From Streptomyces sp. CB02414 (lineage in GTDB: Bacteria > Actinomycetota > Actinomycetes > Streptomycetales > Streptomycetaceae): DNA of 64,000 nucleotides. This document shows positions 25,734 through 34,405 of this stretch, piece by piece (the stretch's first letter is position 1; each line of letters starts with the position of its first letter). The stretch spans positions 372,001-436,000 of the forward strand of contig NZ_LIPF01000005.1 of NCBI RefSeq assembly GCF_001905385.1. The letters run 5' to 3'. A model generated the notes under the pieces. The model saw only the letters and a list, made by a program, of their open reading frames with translations. It was not told the DNA's origin and made no database searches. The translations under genes were made by a program, and so were the position numbers.

Positions 25734-25970
25734 ATGACCGAAATCAGGAGCCCGCACATCGGCAGTCCGCGGATCCTCGTGCTCCGCGTGCAGCCGGGAA
25801 CGCCGCCGTTCCGGATCGTGGAGATCGACGGCCAGGTGGTCGGTGAGGCCAGGGACGTCACCGACGTGCTGGAGGCCGCCGCGGCCTTCGGCATCACGGT
25901 CCACGACCTGGACGACCCGGACGTGGTCCGCTGGGTGGGCGGCGACAAGTTCACCTGGACGCTGCACTAG
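25734..25970 (+). CDS. Small conserved protein of unknown function
   Basis: The 78-residue product has alternating beta-strand-like segments (ILVLRVQ, FRIVEIDG) and an acidic helix and ends in a Trp-rich tail. The ATG follows TACCCT by six bases, suggesting a leaderless mRNA. Its end overlaps the convergent VanZ gene by 20 bp. I do not recognise the family. Confidence 0.55.
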   Translation: MTEIRSPHIGSPRILVLRVQPGTPPFRIVEIDGQVVGEARDVTDVLEAAAAFGITVHDLDDPDVVRWVGGDKFTWTLH

Positions 25971-26511
25971 GGCCGCGGGGCCGACGCGTGTGCACCGCGC
26001 GGCTCATCCGCCGGCCCAGGAGCAGGTAGCCCGCCAGCGCGCCCGTGGTGTTGAGGATGACATCGTCGATGTCGAAGGCACGTCCGGTGACCAGGGCACC
26101 CTGGGCGAACTCCACCAGCAGCATCACCACGGCCGTCAGCAGCAGTACCCTCAGCAGCCCCCGGGTGCGCGGGGCGACCAGCGGCACCAGCACGCCGAAC
26201 GGGACGCCCAGCAGCAGGTTGCCGCCGATCTGCTTCACGGCGTCCCGCAGCGCCGGCTGATCCAGGTAGGCCCGCAGCGAGCTGCCGGGACGCATGTTGG
26301 TGTGAGTCAGGGCCTCCGAGGCGGGGGAGGGGTGCAGCGTCAGCCGCGCCAGCACCACCGCGAACGCCACCATGAAGACGAACGCGCACGCCGTCGCGAG
26401 CAGGCGCAACGGAAGGGCGAGGGGACGCCGTTCGCGCCGGCCGGCGTCGTCGTCGGCCTTGGCGGCGCGGGGGCGCAGCAACGAACGCGGCCCTGAGGCG
26501 GCACGAGCCAT
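25951..26511 (-). CDS. VanZ-family membrane protein
   Basis: The 186-residue protein has an N-terminal membrane anchor (residues 32-58) and three more hydrophobic segments in the VanZ-like region. That region includes the family block GGNLLLGVPFGVLVPL, EFAQ and the DIDDVILNTTGALAGY signature. VanZ proteins are linked to glycopeptide tolerance or to phage-shock-like envelope functions; no vancomycin cluster is here. GGAGG lies six bases before the ATG. Confidence 0.8.
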   Translation of the reverse strand: MARAASGPRSLLRPRAAKADDDAGRRERRPLALPLRLLATACAFVFMVAFAVVLARLTLHPSPASEALTHTNMRPGSSLRAYLDQPALRDAVKQIGGNLLLGVPFGVLVPLVAPRTRGLLRVLLLTAVVMLLVEFAQGALVTGRAFDIDDVILNTTGALAGYLLLGRRMSRAVHTRRPRGPSAASR

Positions 26512-26599
26512 TTCGGTCCTCCAGTCGTCGTCGGCTTCCCCGCGTGGTGGAGCGGTTACCCGCGGACACGGCGAGGATGCGGGAAGCGGCTTCCGCCCG

Positions 26600-27262
26600 T
26601 CATGACCCGTAGGTCACCCGCACCTTCTCGAAGCCGAGGGAGTGCAGCAGGCCCTTGAGCATCGCCGTGGTGTTGCTCTCCGCGCGCGCCTTCAGCTCGC
26701 TGTCCTTCGCGGCGTCGGCGATGTGCCGGGCCGCGAGCCGCTGCACGGCCTGCTCACCGTTCGGGTTGTCCGAGAACAGGTCGCCGAGGCGGTCGAGGAG
26801 TCCGCGCTGCTTGGACACGGCGTAGGAGCGCTCGGGGTCGAGGGCGGGTTCGCCGAGCGCGGCGTGCGGCAGCCGGAGCGTGGCCGAGGTGCGGTCGCCG
26901 TCGACCGTCACGTCGTCCTCGCCGACCTTCCCGAGGTCGACGTAGGCGTCGACGGTGCCCGCGCCGACGTACAGGGTGCGGGTGCCCCGGATGGCGTCGG
27001 GCAGGAACTTCGCGTCCTTCTCCAGGTCCACGACGACCTGGAAGTTGCCGGAGGCGGCCTCGTAGCGGCTGATGTCCTGGACGGACTCCAGCAGCGCGGG
27101 GCCCGAGCGGTCGTGGGTCTCGCTGCCGAACACGTCTTTCAGCCCCGGTACGAGGCTCAGCCGGAATCCCGCGAACAGCACGACGAGGACCAGCAGGAAC
27201 GCGGTCAGCACCTTCGCCCAGCCGGGCATCCGCCCGGGGAGCTTCCTGACGGGAGTCGTCAT
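26600..27262 (-). CDS. DUF4230 membrane-anchored protein
   Basis: The 220-residue protein has one N-terminal transmembrane helix (about residues 18-38) and an extracytoplasmic alpha/beta domain of the DUF4230 type, with the ISRYEAASGNFQVVVDLEKD and TLYVGAGTVDAYVDLGK segments. Function is unknown. GGAGGG precedes the ATG at 27262, which I prefer to longer in-frame starts. It follows the ribosomal-protection gene in the same direction after 109 bp. Confidence 0.75.
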   Translation of the reverse strand: MTTPVRKLPGRMPGWAKVLTAFLLVLVVLFAGFRLSLVPGLKDVFGSETHDRSGPALLESVQDISRYEAASGNFQVVVDLEKDAKFLPDAIRGTRTLYVGAGTVDAYVDLGKVGEDDVTVDGDRTSATLRLPHAALGEPALDPERSYAVSKQRGLLDRLGDLFSDNPNGEQAVQRLAARHIADAAKDSELKARAESNTTAMLKGLLHSLGFEKVRVTYGS

Positions 27263-27371
27263 CGCGACGGCCCTCCTTCCTACTGTCCGCTTGCCCCCCA
27301 TCTCCCGTGCCAGACCGGGAAGTTGACGCCCGGAGGGGGAGGGCGGGGGCATACGGGGAGCGTTCGGCGGC

Positions 27372-29258
27372 TCAGTGGGACGGCTTCAGCGGACGGTCCG
27401 CGGACGGGCGGGACGACCAGACCGCCTCCCCGCGGGTCAGCCCCGGCAGCCGCAGCTCGGCCTCGCGCACCCGCCGGGCCGGCAGCTCGCCGGTGATCAG
27501 CCAGGCCGGGGCGCCGCCGGTCGTGCCGGTGAAGTCCGCGCCCAGTGCGGCGAGCTGGGCCGTCACCGGCGCCAGCGCGTCCCCCGGTACCTCCGCCTCG
27601 AAGGAGTGGTACGGCTCGTACAGCCGGGTCCCCGCCCGCCGCAGGGCGCGGCGCAGCACGATCGGGGTGAGCCCGCGGAAGTCGGCCGCGGTACTGACCG
27701 GCGAGCTGAAACCGGACCGGGTCAGCGTGACCCGGTAGTCCGTGACCGCGGCACCGGACAGGCCGGTCAGCAGGGTGGCGTGGACCGTCTCCTCGACGGC
27801 CTGGTGGAAGGCGCGGGGGAGGGCACCCAGTTCCGTCTCGTAGTCGAACACCCCGCCCGAGCCGCGCGGCCCCGGCTCGACCCGCAGCCCGATCGTCGCC
27901 CAGTACCGGGTGTGGTCGAGCCACGGCATCTCCTCCACCGCCGCGCCGGTGCCCACCGGGCGCTCCAGGAACCGGACGCGGCCCGGCGCGAAGTCGGCCT
28001 CGATGCCGAAGTCCTCGGCCAGCGTCGCCGCGAGCACCTCCATCTGGACCTCCCCGTACAGCAGGAGCGCGGTGGCGCCGGATGCCTCGGGGCGGGCGTG
28101 CAGCAGCGGGTCCTGGTCGGCCAGCGCGAGCAGGGCCGAGCGCAGCGGCGCCGCCTGCCCGGGGTGCCGGGCCCGGACCAGGGTCTGCAGGGTCGGCGGG
28201 GCGAACTGCGGGGCGCGGTCGGTGAGGCCGCCGAGCCGGTCGCCGACGCGCAGGCCGCCGGGGACGCCGAGGGCCGCGATGTTCCCGGCGGTGAGCGTGC
28301 CGGCCCCGCCGACCACGTCCAGGCGCGTGACCCGGCCGGGGACCTCGGTGGTCCGGCCGTCGGACTCGCGCCGCAGGAACGTCAGCCGCTGCCGCGGGCG
28401 CACCTCACCGTCGTACAGCCGCAGGTACGCCGTCCGCTCGCCGCCGGGACCGGGGCGCACGGCGAACACCGTGCCCCGGGGGGTCGTGGTGCCCTCCGTC
28501 GCGGGCTGGGCGGCCGGGACCAGCCGGACCAGGTCCTCGACCAGCTCGGCGACGCCCTGGCCGCCGAGTGCGGAGCCGTGGTGGAGGGGGTGGAAGGACC
28601 CGTCGGCGGTACGGGCGGCGAGTGCGGCGGCCAGGTCCCCGGCGGTCGGCGCGGGACCGTCCACCAGTGCCGCCAGGATGCCCGGGTCGGCTTCGGCCAG
28701 CGCCTCCGCGGCCCGCCCGTCCAGGGGCCGCCGGGTGACCCGGGCCCGCGCGGTGCCGGCGTCCGTCACCTCCGTCAGCGGCGCCACATGCGGGGTCAGC
28801 AGACGCCGGACGTCGGCGAGCAGGCCGCCGGTGCGGGCGCCGGCCCGGTCGATCTTGTTGACGAACACCAGGGTGGGCAGCCGGAGCCGCCGCAGGGTGC
28901 GCATCAGCACCCGGGTCCGCGCCTGTACGCCCTCCACGGCGGACAGCAGCAGCACCGCGCCGTCGAGGACCTCCAGGGCGCGCTCGACCTCGGCGACGAA
29001 GTCGGAGTGCCCGGGGGTGTCGATCAGGTTGACCTGGGTGTCGCCGATGGTGAAGGAGGCGACGGCGGAGCGGATGGTGATGCCGCGGCGGCGTTCGATC
29101 GCGCCGTCGTCCGTACGGGTGTCGCCGGTGTCGACGCCACCGAGCCGGTCGACGGCGCCGTGGTCGAACAGCAGCCGTTCGGTGAGGCTGGTCTTACCGG
29201 CGTCGACGTGGGCCAGGATGCCGATGTTCAGGGTGCGCGGGGTGTGCGGGGTCTGCAT
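27372..29258 (-). CDS. TetM/OtrA-like ribosomal protection GTPase
   Basis: The 628-residue protein is an EF-G paralogue of the tetracycline ribosomal-protection group. It has G1 AHVDAGKTS (16-24), G2 RRRGITI (57-63), G3 DTPGH (80-84) and G4 NKID (134-137). Domains II-V follow, with the C-terminal region characteristic of TetM/OtrA rather than elongating EF-G. Members displace tetracyclines from the 30S A site. No tetracycline biosynthesis genes are visible, so this is an intrinsic copy. A short upstream reading frame with a plausible ribosome binding site overlaps its start and may couple or attenuate translation. Confidence 0.85.
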   Translation of the reverse strand: MQTPHTPRTLNIGILAHVDAGKTSLTERLLFDHGAVDRLGGVDTGDTRTDDGAIERRRGITIRSAVASFTIGDTQVNLIDTPGHSDFVAEVERALEVLDGAVLLLSAVEGVQARTRVLMRTLRRLRLPTLVFVNKIDRAGARTGGLLADVRRLLTPHVAPLTEVTDAGTARARVTRRPLDGRAAEALAEADPGILAALVDGPAPTAGDLAAALAARTADGSFHPLHHGSALGGQGVAELVEDLVRLVPAAQPATEGTTTPRGTVFAVRPGPGGERTAYLRLYDGEVRPRQRLTFLRRESDGRTTEVPGRVTRLDVVGGAGTLTAGNIAALGVPGGLRVGDRLGGLTDRAPQFAPPTLQTLVRARHPGQAAPLRSALLALADQDPLLHARPEASGATALLLYGEVQMEVLAATLAEDFGIEADFAPGRVRFLERPVGTGAAVEEMPWLDHTRYWATIGLRVEPGPRGSGGVFDYETELGALPRAFHQAVEETVHATLLTGLSGAAVTDYRVTLTRSGFSSPVSTAADFRGLTPIVLRRALRRAGTRLYEPYHSFEAEVPGDALAPVTAQLAALGADFTGTTGGAPAWLITGELPARRVREAELRLPGLTRGEAVWSSRPSADRPLKPSH

Positions 29259-29325
29259 GCGGGGTGGAGTCCTCGAGAACCGTGGGCCGGAAGGGGCGCT
29301 GGGGGTTTCCGAGGAGTCGGCGCAT
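29194..29325 (-). CDS. Possible upstream leader ORF overlapping the ribosomal-protection gene
   Basis: On the minus strand AGGA lies nine bases before an ATG at 29325, opening a 43-codon frame (beginning MRRLLGNPQRPF) that runs across the start of the GTPase gene in another frame and ends at 29194. Leader peptides often control antibiotic-resistance genes by attenuation or coupling. Composition alone cannot tell this from chance, so confidence is low. Confidence 0.25.
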   Translation of the reverse strand: MRRLLGNPQRPFRPTVLEDSTPHADPAHPAHPEHRHPGPRRRR

Positions 29326-29449
29326 GCGAACGATCCTGACTTGTGGGAACACGGACGGCGTCATCATGGCGCCTGCCCCCGGGTTCGCCGCAACCGGATT
29401 TCCGTAAGCTGAGGTCCCCGGCCGGACAGGATCACGCGAGGAGCGGTCC

Positions 29450-30403
29450 GTGCGAGACATCGCCGTGTTCAGCGGTAGTGCCCACCCCGAGCTGGCCGAG
29501 GAGGTCTGCGCCCACCTGGGCGTGCCCCTCAGCCCCACCCGGGTCAGCAGGTTCGCCAACGACTGCCTGGAGGTGCAGCTGCGGGCCAACTGCCGCGAGC
29601 GGGACGTCTTCCTGATCCAGCCGCTGGTCAAGCCGGTCCAGGAGCACCTGGTCGAGCTGCTGATGATGTGCGACGCGGCCCGCGGGGCGTCGGCAGGCCG
29701 CATCACCGTCGTCATGCCGCACTACTCCTACGCCCGCTCCGACAAGAAGGACGCGCCGCGCATCTCGCTCGGCGGGCGCCTGGTGGCCGACCTGCTGGTG
29801 GCGGCGGGCGCGAGCCGGGTGCTCGCCATGACCCTGCACTCGCCGCAGGTCCACGGCTTCTTCACGGTCCCGGTCGACCACCTGCACGCGCTGCGGGAGC
29901 TGGCCGCGCACTTCAGGCGGTACGACCTCTCCCGTACGACGGTCGTCTCGCCGGACCTGGGCAACGCGAAGGAGGCCGCCGCGTTCGCCCGGGTGCTCGG
30001 CGCCCAGGTCGCGGCCGGTGCCAAGCAGCGGTTCGCCGACGACCGGGTGAGCATCAGCGCCGTGATCGGGGACGTCGCCGGGCGGGACGTCATCGTGCTC
30101 GACGACGAGATCGCGAAGGGCAGCACGGTGCTGGAGCTGCTCGACCGGCTGCGGGAGGCGGGGCCGCGCACCATCCGTCTCGCCTGCACGCACGGGCTGT
30201 TCGCCGCCGGCGCGCTGGGGCGGCTCGGCGAGCAGCCGGACGTGCTGGAGATCGTGTGCACCAACACGGTTCCGGTGCCGGTGGACGGTCACACGGACAA
30301 GCTGCGCGTCCTGTCCATCGCCCCGGCGCTGGCCGAGGCCGTGCGCCGCATCCACAACGGGGAGTCGGTCAGCGCCCTGTTCGACGCCCCGCGGGCCGGC
30401 TGA
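29450..30403 (+). CDS. Divergent ribose-phosphate pyrophosphokinase (PRPP synthetase)
   Basis: The 317-residue protein has the two-domain phosphoribosyltransferase-like fold of PRPP synthetases. Visible features are the ATP-site segment YARSDKKDAPRISLGG (94-109), a catalytic-loop His130 and VVSPDLGN. The ribose-5-phosphate/PRPP loop reads DDEIAKGST (218-226) instead of the usual DDxxDTGGT. This places it outside the canonical class I enzymes, and it is likely a second copy beside a housekeeping prs elsewhere. GAGGAG precedes the GTG start. Its end overlaps the convergent STAS gene by 35 bp. Confidence 0.82.
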   Translation: MRDIAVFSGSAHPELAEEVCAHLGVPLSPTRVSRFANDCLEVQLRANCRERDVFLIQPLVKPVQEHLVELLMMCDAARGASAGRITVVMPHYSYARSDKKDAPRISLGGRLVADLLVAAGASRVLAMTLHSPQVHGFFTVPVDHLHALRELAAHFRRYDLSRTTVVSPDLGNAKEAAAFARVLGAQVAAGAKQRFADDRVSISAVIGDVAGRDVIVLDDEIAKGSTVLELLDRLREAGPRTIRLACTHGLFAAGALGRLGEQPDVLEIVCTNTVPVPVDGHTDKLRVLSIAPALAEAVRRIHNGESVSALFDAPRAG

Positions 30404-30848
30404 CGCCGAACACCTCCTCCAGGGTGGGCCGCGGCGGCAGCACCCCCGCCAGACCGGTGATCCGCAGCATGCGCAGGGTCAGCGGGTGGGCGCACACCAG
30501 GTGCACCTCCCCGCCCGCGTCGAGCACGCGGCGCCGGGCCCGGTACAGCAGCCGCAGCCCGGAGCAGTCGAAGAACTCGACGCCGCCGAGGTCGAGCACC
30601 ACCCGGGCGCCGCGCCGGCCCGTCTCCCGGTCCAGGAGCGGGACGATCTCCGCGGCCGCCGCGATGTCGATCTCCCCGCGGAACTCCAGCACCGCGTGCC
30701 CCCGCTCGCGGCGCACACGCAGGTGCCGGGTGGGCGACGCGGGTTCCTGCCGCACGACGACCTCGCCTCCAGCCTTCCGGGTCACAACCGTCTGTTCCGT
30801 TCGGGAAGTTACCCCGATCGAGCGAGTTTGAGCATGTTCGATTGACAT
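30369..30848 (-). CDS. STAS-domain anti-anti-sigma factor
   Basis: The 159-residue protein contains a STAS domain (about residues 45-145) with the conserved phosphorylatable serine in FFDCSGLRLL (Ser96), as in SpoIIAA/RsbV. It should bind and sequester an anti-sigma kinase when unphosphorylated. No cognate kinase is adjacent. The HATPase-containing phosphatase at 46204-48582 is a possible partner type. ATG 30848 has no clear ribosome binding site. The GTG at 30755 has GGAGG ten bases upstream and would give a shorter protein with the STAS domain intact. Confidence 0.78.
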   Translation of the reverse strand: MSIEHAQTRSIGVTSRTEQTVVTRKAGGEVVVRQEPASPTRHLRVRRERGHAVLEFRGEIDIAAAAEIVPLLDRETGRRGARVVLDLGGVEFFDCSGLRLLYRARRRVLDAGGEVHLVCAHPLTLRMLRITGLAGVLPPRPTLEEVFGVSRPAGRRTGR

Positions 30849-30893
30849 ATGTCATCGAAATCTCACACCGGGGGCCAACAGTTGGTCAGTGGG

Positions 30894-31835
30894 TCAGTCC
30901 ATGACGAGCACGAGCTTGCCCGTCGTGCGGCCCGTCTCGCCCAGCGCGTGCGCCTCGGCCGCGTCGGCGAGCGGGAACGTCCGCTCGACCGTCGCCCGGA
31001 GCTTCCCCGACTCCACCAGGCCTGCGATCTCCCGCATGTCGGCCCGGTCGGCGTCGACCAGCATCCGCACCGCGCGCACACCCAGCCGCTCGGCCTCCTC
31101 GTAGAACTCGTCCGACCCGACCGGCAGGATCGACACCACGACTCCGCCCGGGCGCAGCACGCGCAGCGACCGCAGGGACGTGTCGCCGCCGATCGTGTCC
31201 AGGACCACGTCGACGTCCTTCACGGCCTCGGCGAAGTCCGTCTCCCGGTAGTCCAGCGGCTCGTCCACGCCCAGGGAGCGCAGGAACTCGTGCTTGGCGG
31301 CGCTGGCGGTGCCGATCACGTGGGCGCCGCGTGCCTTGGCGATCTGCACGGCCACATGGCCCACGCCTCCGGCCGCCGCGTGGACCAGCACCCGCTGCCC
31401 CGGCCGGACGTCGGCCCGCTCCACCAGGGCCTGCCACGCCGTCAGCGAGACCAGGGGCAGGGCACCGGCCTGCCCGTGGTCGATCCCGGCCGGCTTGTGC
31501 GTGAAGGTGCGCGCCGGGGCGGTGACGTACTCCGCGTGGGAGCCGTGGCCGAAGGGGTAGGACAGCATCCCGAAGACCTCGTCGCCCGGCCGGAAGGCGG
31601 CGACGCCGATCCCGACCGCCTCCACCACGCCCGAGACGTCCCAGCCCAGGACGAACGGGGGTTCGCCGAGGAAGCCGCCGTTCGCCCGGTGCTTCCAGTC
31701 GGTCGGATTGACCCCGGCGGCCCGCATCCGCACCAGCACCTCGTTCGGACGGGGCTCGGGGCGGTCGCGCCGCACCTCCTTCAGGACCTCCGGACCGCCG
31801 AGGACGTCCTGGCTGACGGCGCGCATGGTGTTCAT
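30894..31835 (-). CDS. Zinc-free quinone-oxidoreductase-like NADP-dependent enzyme
   Basis: The 313-residue protein is a medium-chain dehydrogenase of the quinone oxidoreductase group. It has an N-terminal GroES-like domain (GVNPTDWKHRANGG near residue 40), GWDVSGVVEAVG, and the NADP-binding AAAGGVGHVAVQIAKARGA with its GGVG motif. The structural- and catalytic-zinc cysteines of alcohol dehydrogenases are absent. GAGG precedes the ATG at 31835; a much longer frame upstream lacks support. It probably reduces quinones or enones in the cytoplasm. Confidence 0.82.
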   Translation of the reverse strand: MNTMRAVSQDVLGGPEVLKEVRRDRPEPRPNEVLVRMRAAGVNPTDWKHRANGGFLGEPPFVLGWDVSGVVEAVGIGVAAFRPGDEVFGMLSYPFGHGSHAEYVTAPARTFTHKPAGIDHGQAGALPLVSLTAWQALVERADVRPGQRVLVHAAAGGVGHVAVQIAKARGAHVIGTASAAKHEFLRSLGVDEPLDYRETDFAEAVKDVDVVLDTIGGDTSLRSLRVLRPGGVVVSILPVGSDEFYEEAERLGVRAVRMLVDADRADMREIAGLVESGKLRATVERTFPLADAAEAHALGETGRTTGKLVLVMD

Positions 31836-32282
31836 CAAGAACCTCGCAAAGGGGAGAGGGGCTCCAACGGCACGGACTGCAACCTCCGACGAGATCCTGT
31901 CATTCCCCGCAGCGACGGGCACCCGGAGGCGAGCGGACCTCACCCGGTCGTCGGCGACTGCACACGCCGACCGCCGCCGCGCGCCCGCTCCGCCGCCCCC
32001 GGGCTCCTCGCGGCGAACCGGTCGACCGCCCCGGTTCCGGCGCCCAACTCGGCTGCTGGACGAAGGGATTTGTCGACCTGGCAACCCCTGGCGGAGCGTG
32101 ACGGAATCCTCACTTCCGCAGGGCCGTGGAATTGATCTTTTCGGCTTCACAACCGATAAGCTCCCGACCGGCGCTGTGAGTTGACGCGATCGCGACGGGT
32201 CGGCTCACGGTGCGTACTCATGAGTGCGGTCCCCCCTTGCACACCCCCCCCGTGTTCGATCGTTCTTGTTCGAAGGATGCAG
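31836..32282. other. 447-bp intergenic region between oxidoreductase and conservon
   Basis: No credible gene is visible. GAACCGG (32015-32021) and CCGGTTC (32031-32037) form an inverted repeat. A weak conservon promoter may be TTGATC (32132-32137) with GATAAG (32155-32160). GAAGGA just before 32283 is the cvnA ribosome binding site. The length is typical of regions that drive conservons. Confidence 0.45.
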
Positions 32283-33989
32283 ATGGAACTCGCCACTCCG
32301 CCACCGGCGGCGCGGGCCCCTGTCGCCTGGCACAGCTGGTGGCTCATGCCGCTGGGCCTGGGAGGCGGGACGGTAGCCGCCACGTTCATGAGCTCGGAGC
32401 GAATAACCGCGGCCGTCGCCGGTGCGGCGGCGACGGCGGCCGGCACCCTCTGCGTACGCCTGCTGCTGCGTACCCGGGCGCGACTGCTCCGGGCCGAGGA
32501 GGCACACCGCGCGGCGCAGGCCGAGCACTCCCAGCAGTGGCAGCGGCACGTGGCCGGCCTCGACCGGAAGTCCGCTGCGGAACGCGCGGCCCTGGAGGGG
32601 CAGCTCACCGAGCAGGCACAAGCGTACGAGGCGCGGCTGGCGGAACACGCCCGCGCCGCCGAGGACCGGCTGGCCGAGCGGACCACCGCGTACGAGACCC
32701 GCCTCGCCGAGCAGACCGAGGCCTGGCAGCAGCGGACGGACCACCAGCTCTCCGCGGTGGCCCGGCTCGCCGACGAGCAACTGCCCGACGCCATGCGCAG
32801 ACTGCGGGCCGGTGACGCCATCGACGACATCCTGCCCACCGTCGAGCAGTGCGCCAAGGTCGGCGCCGACCTCCAGGCCGAGCTGCGCAAGGTCCTCAGG
32901 ACGGCGCTGATCGGTGTGGAGGCGGAGTTCGACCGTTCCACCTCCGCCGAGCAGGCCGTCATCGGCGTGGGCAACCGCATCCACGTCCTGACCAGCAAAC
33001 TCCGTGGCCGTCTGCATGAGCTGCAGGGCGAGCACGGGCGGCTGCCGGCCGTCGCCCGGGGCCTGATGGAGCTCGACCAGGCCATCGGCCCCGCGGACTG
33101 TCTCGCCGCCAGCATCGGCGTGCTCGGCGGCTCCGACCGGCCCGGCCGGCAGTGGCAGGAGCCGCAGCGGCTGCTGAGCGTGGCGCGCGGCGGCATCGGC
33201 CGGATCAAGGACTTCCACCGCGTCCAGCTGCACCATCTGCCCGAACTCGGTGTCGACGGCGGCCTGGTGGACCACCTCACGCTGATCTTCGCGCACCTGC
33301 TGGACAACGCCGCGCGCTACTCGCCGCCCACCGAGCCGGTGGTCGTCTCCGGCAAGGAGGTGCCGAACGGCGTCGGCATCGAGATCCAGGACTCCGGCAA
33401 GGGCCTGAGCGAGGAGAAGAAGCGCGAGGCCGAACACGCCCTCGCGGGCACCTCGCCCGGTCCGGGGCTCGGCGGCATCTCGGAGGACGCCAACATCGGC
33501 CTCCGGGTCGTCGGTGCCCTCGCCCGCCGCTACGGCATCCGGGTGACCTTCGCCGACTCGCCGTGGCTGGGTACGTCTGTCGTTGTCGTTGTACCGCACA
33601 AGTACTTCAGCCCGCTGCCGGCGGCCGCCAAGGCCACCACGGTCACCGCGGCCGCCCCGGAGGCGTCGCCGGCCGCCCCCGCACCACCCGCGCCCCCGGC
33701 AGGAGGCGACACCGTGGAAACCACTCCCGGCGGCCTGCCCCGGCGCCGGAGCAGGCGCGGCGAGCCGGCCTCCGCCGGGACGCGGACGACCGTGCGGTCC
33801 GAGGCTCCCGAGGTTGCCGCGTCCGCCGTCCCGCCGGACGCCTCGTTCGCCGGCCTCGCGGCCTTCGCCACCGCCGGGCGCGACGCGGGGGCGGCGACCG
33901 GGACCGGACCGCCGACCGGGGCAGCCGACGCCCGTGACACGACCACCGGTGGCGCGTCCACCGAGCACCGCACTGAAGAGAGCGACTAG
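32283..33989 (+). CDS. cvnA: Conservon histidine-kinase-like protein CvnA
   Basis: The 568-residue protein starts with two hydrophobic segments (about 15-35 and 40-60). A long charged coiled coil (65-170) with repeated Ala-Glu-Arg heptads follows, then a dimerisation-like helical region and a HATPase domain with N box HLLDNAARYS, G1 DSGKGL and a later G box. The C-terminal 130 residues are Ala/Pro/Thr-rich and probably disordered. This is the nitrate-sensor-like kinase that heads every Streptomyces conservon and acts at the membrane with CvnB-D as a G-protein-coupled-like module. AAGGA precedes ATG 32283. Confidence 0.88.
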   Translation: MELATPPPAARAPVAWHSWWLMPLGLGGGTVAATFMSSERITAAVAGAAATAAGTLCVRLLLRTRARLLRAEEAHRAAQAEHSQQWQRHVAGLDRKSAAERAALEGQLTEQAQAYEARLAEHARAAEDRLAERTTAYETRLAEQTEAWQQRTDHQLSAVARLADEQLPDAMRRLRAGDAIDDILPTVEQCAKVGADLQAELRKVLRTALIGVEAEFDRSTSAEQAVIGVGNRIHVLTSKLRGRLHELQGEHGRLPAVARGLMELDQAIGPADCLAASIGVLGGSDRPGRQWQEPQRLLSVARGGIGRIKDFHRVQLHHLPELGVDGGLVDHLTLIFAHLLDNAARYSPPTEPVVVSGKEVPNGVGIEIQDSGKGLSEEKKREAEHALAGTSPGPGLGGISEDANIGLRVVGALARRYGIRVTFADSPWLGTSVVVVVPHKYFSPLPAAAKATTVTAAAPEASPAAPAPPAPPAGGDTVETTPGGLPRRRSRRGEPASAGTRTTVRSEAPEVAASAVPPDASFAGLAAFATAGRDAGAATGTGPPTGAADARDTTTGGASTEHRTEESD

Positions 33990-33994
33990 TCCCC

Positions 33995-34405
33995 ATGACG
34001 CACCAGGGAACCGACGTGAGCTGGGCGCTCCGCGACCTTGTGGAGTCCATCCAGGAGATCCGCTTCGCCCTCGTGGCCTCCAGCGACGGCAAGGCCATCA
34101 CCTCCTACGGCGCCGAAGACCCCGACGACGTGGACCGTTTCGCCGCCGTGGTGGCCGGACTGCAGGCGCTGGCCCAGCCGGTCGCCGAGCAGTTCCCGCA
34201 GCACGCGGGCCAGCTGCGCCTCGCGATGATCGAGGTGGACGGCGGGCACCTCTTCGTGGTCCGCGCGGGCCTGGAGACGTATCTCGGCGTCCTCGCCCGC
34301 GAAGGCCTCGACCAGGGCCTGCTCGGCCATCAGATGCGCGACCTGGCCCGCCGGATGGGAGAACTCCTCGGCACCACTCCGCGCCAGGAGGAGCACTCTG
34401 GATGA
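33995..34405 (+). CDS. cvnB: Conservon roadblock/LC7 protein CvnB
   Basis: The 136-residue protein is a roadblock/LC7 domain, with the typical strand IRFALVASSDGKAITSYG followed by helix RFAAVVAGLQALAQP. In conservons it is thought to act as a GTPase-activating or scaffolding partner of CvnD. It begins six bases after cvnA and overlaps cvnC by ATGA, so all conservon subunits should be made in stoichiometric coupling. Confidence 0.88.
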   Translation: MTHQGTDVSWALRDLVESIQEIRFALVASSDGKAITSYGAEDPDDVDRFAAVVAGLQALAQPVAEQFPQHAGQLRLAMIEVDGGHLFVVRAGLETYLGVLAREGLDQGLLGHQMRDLARRMGELLGTTPRQEEHSG

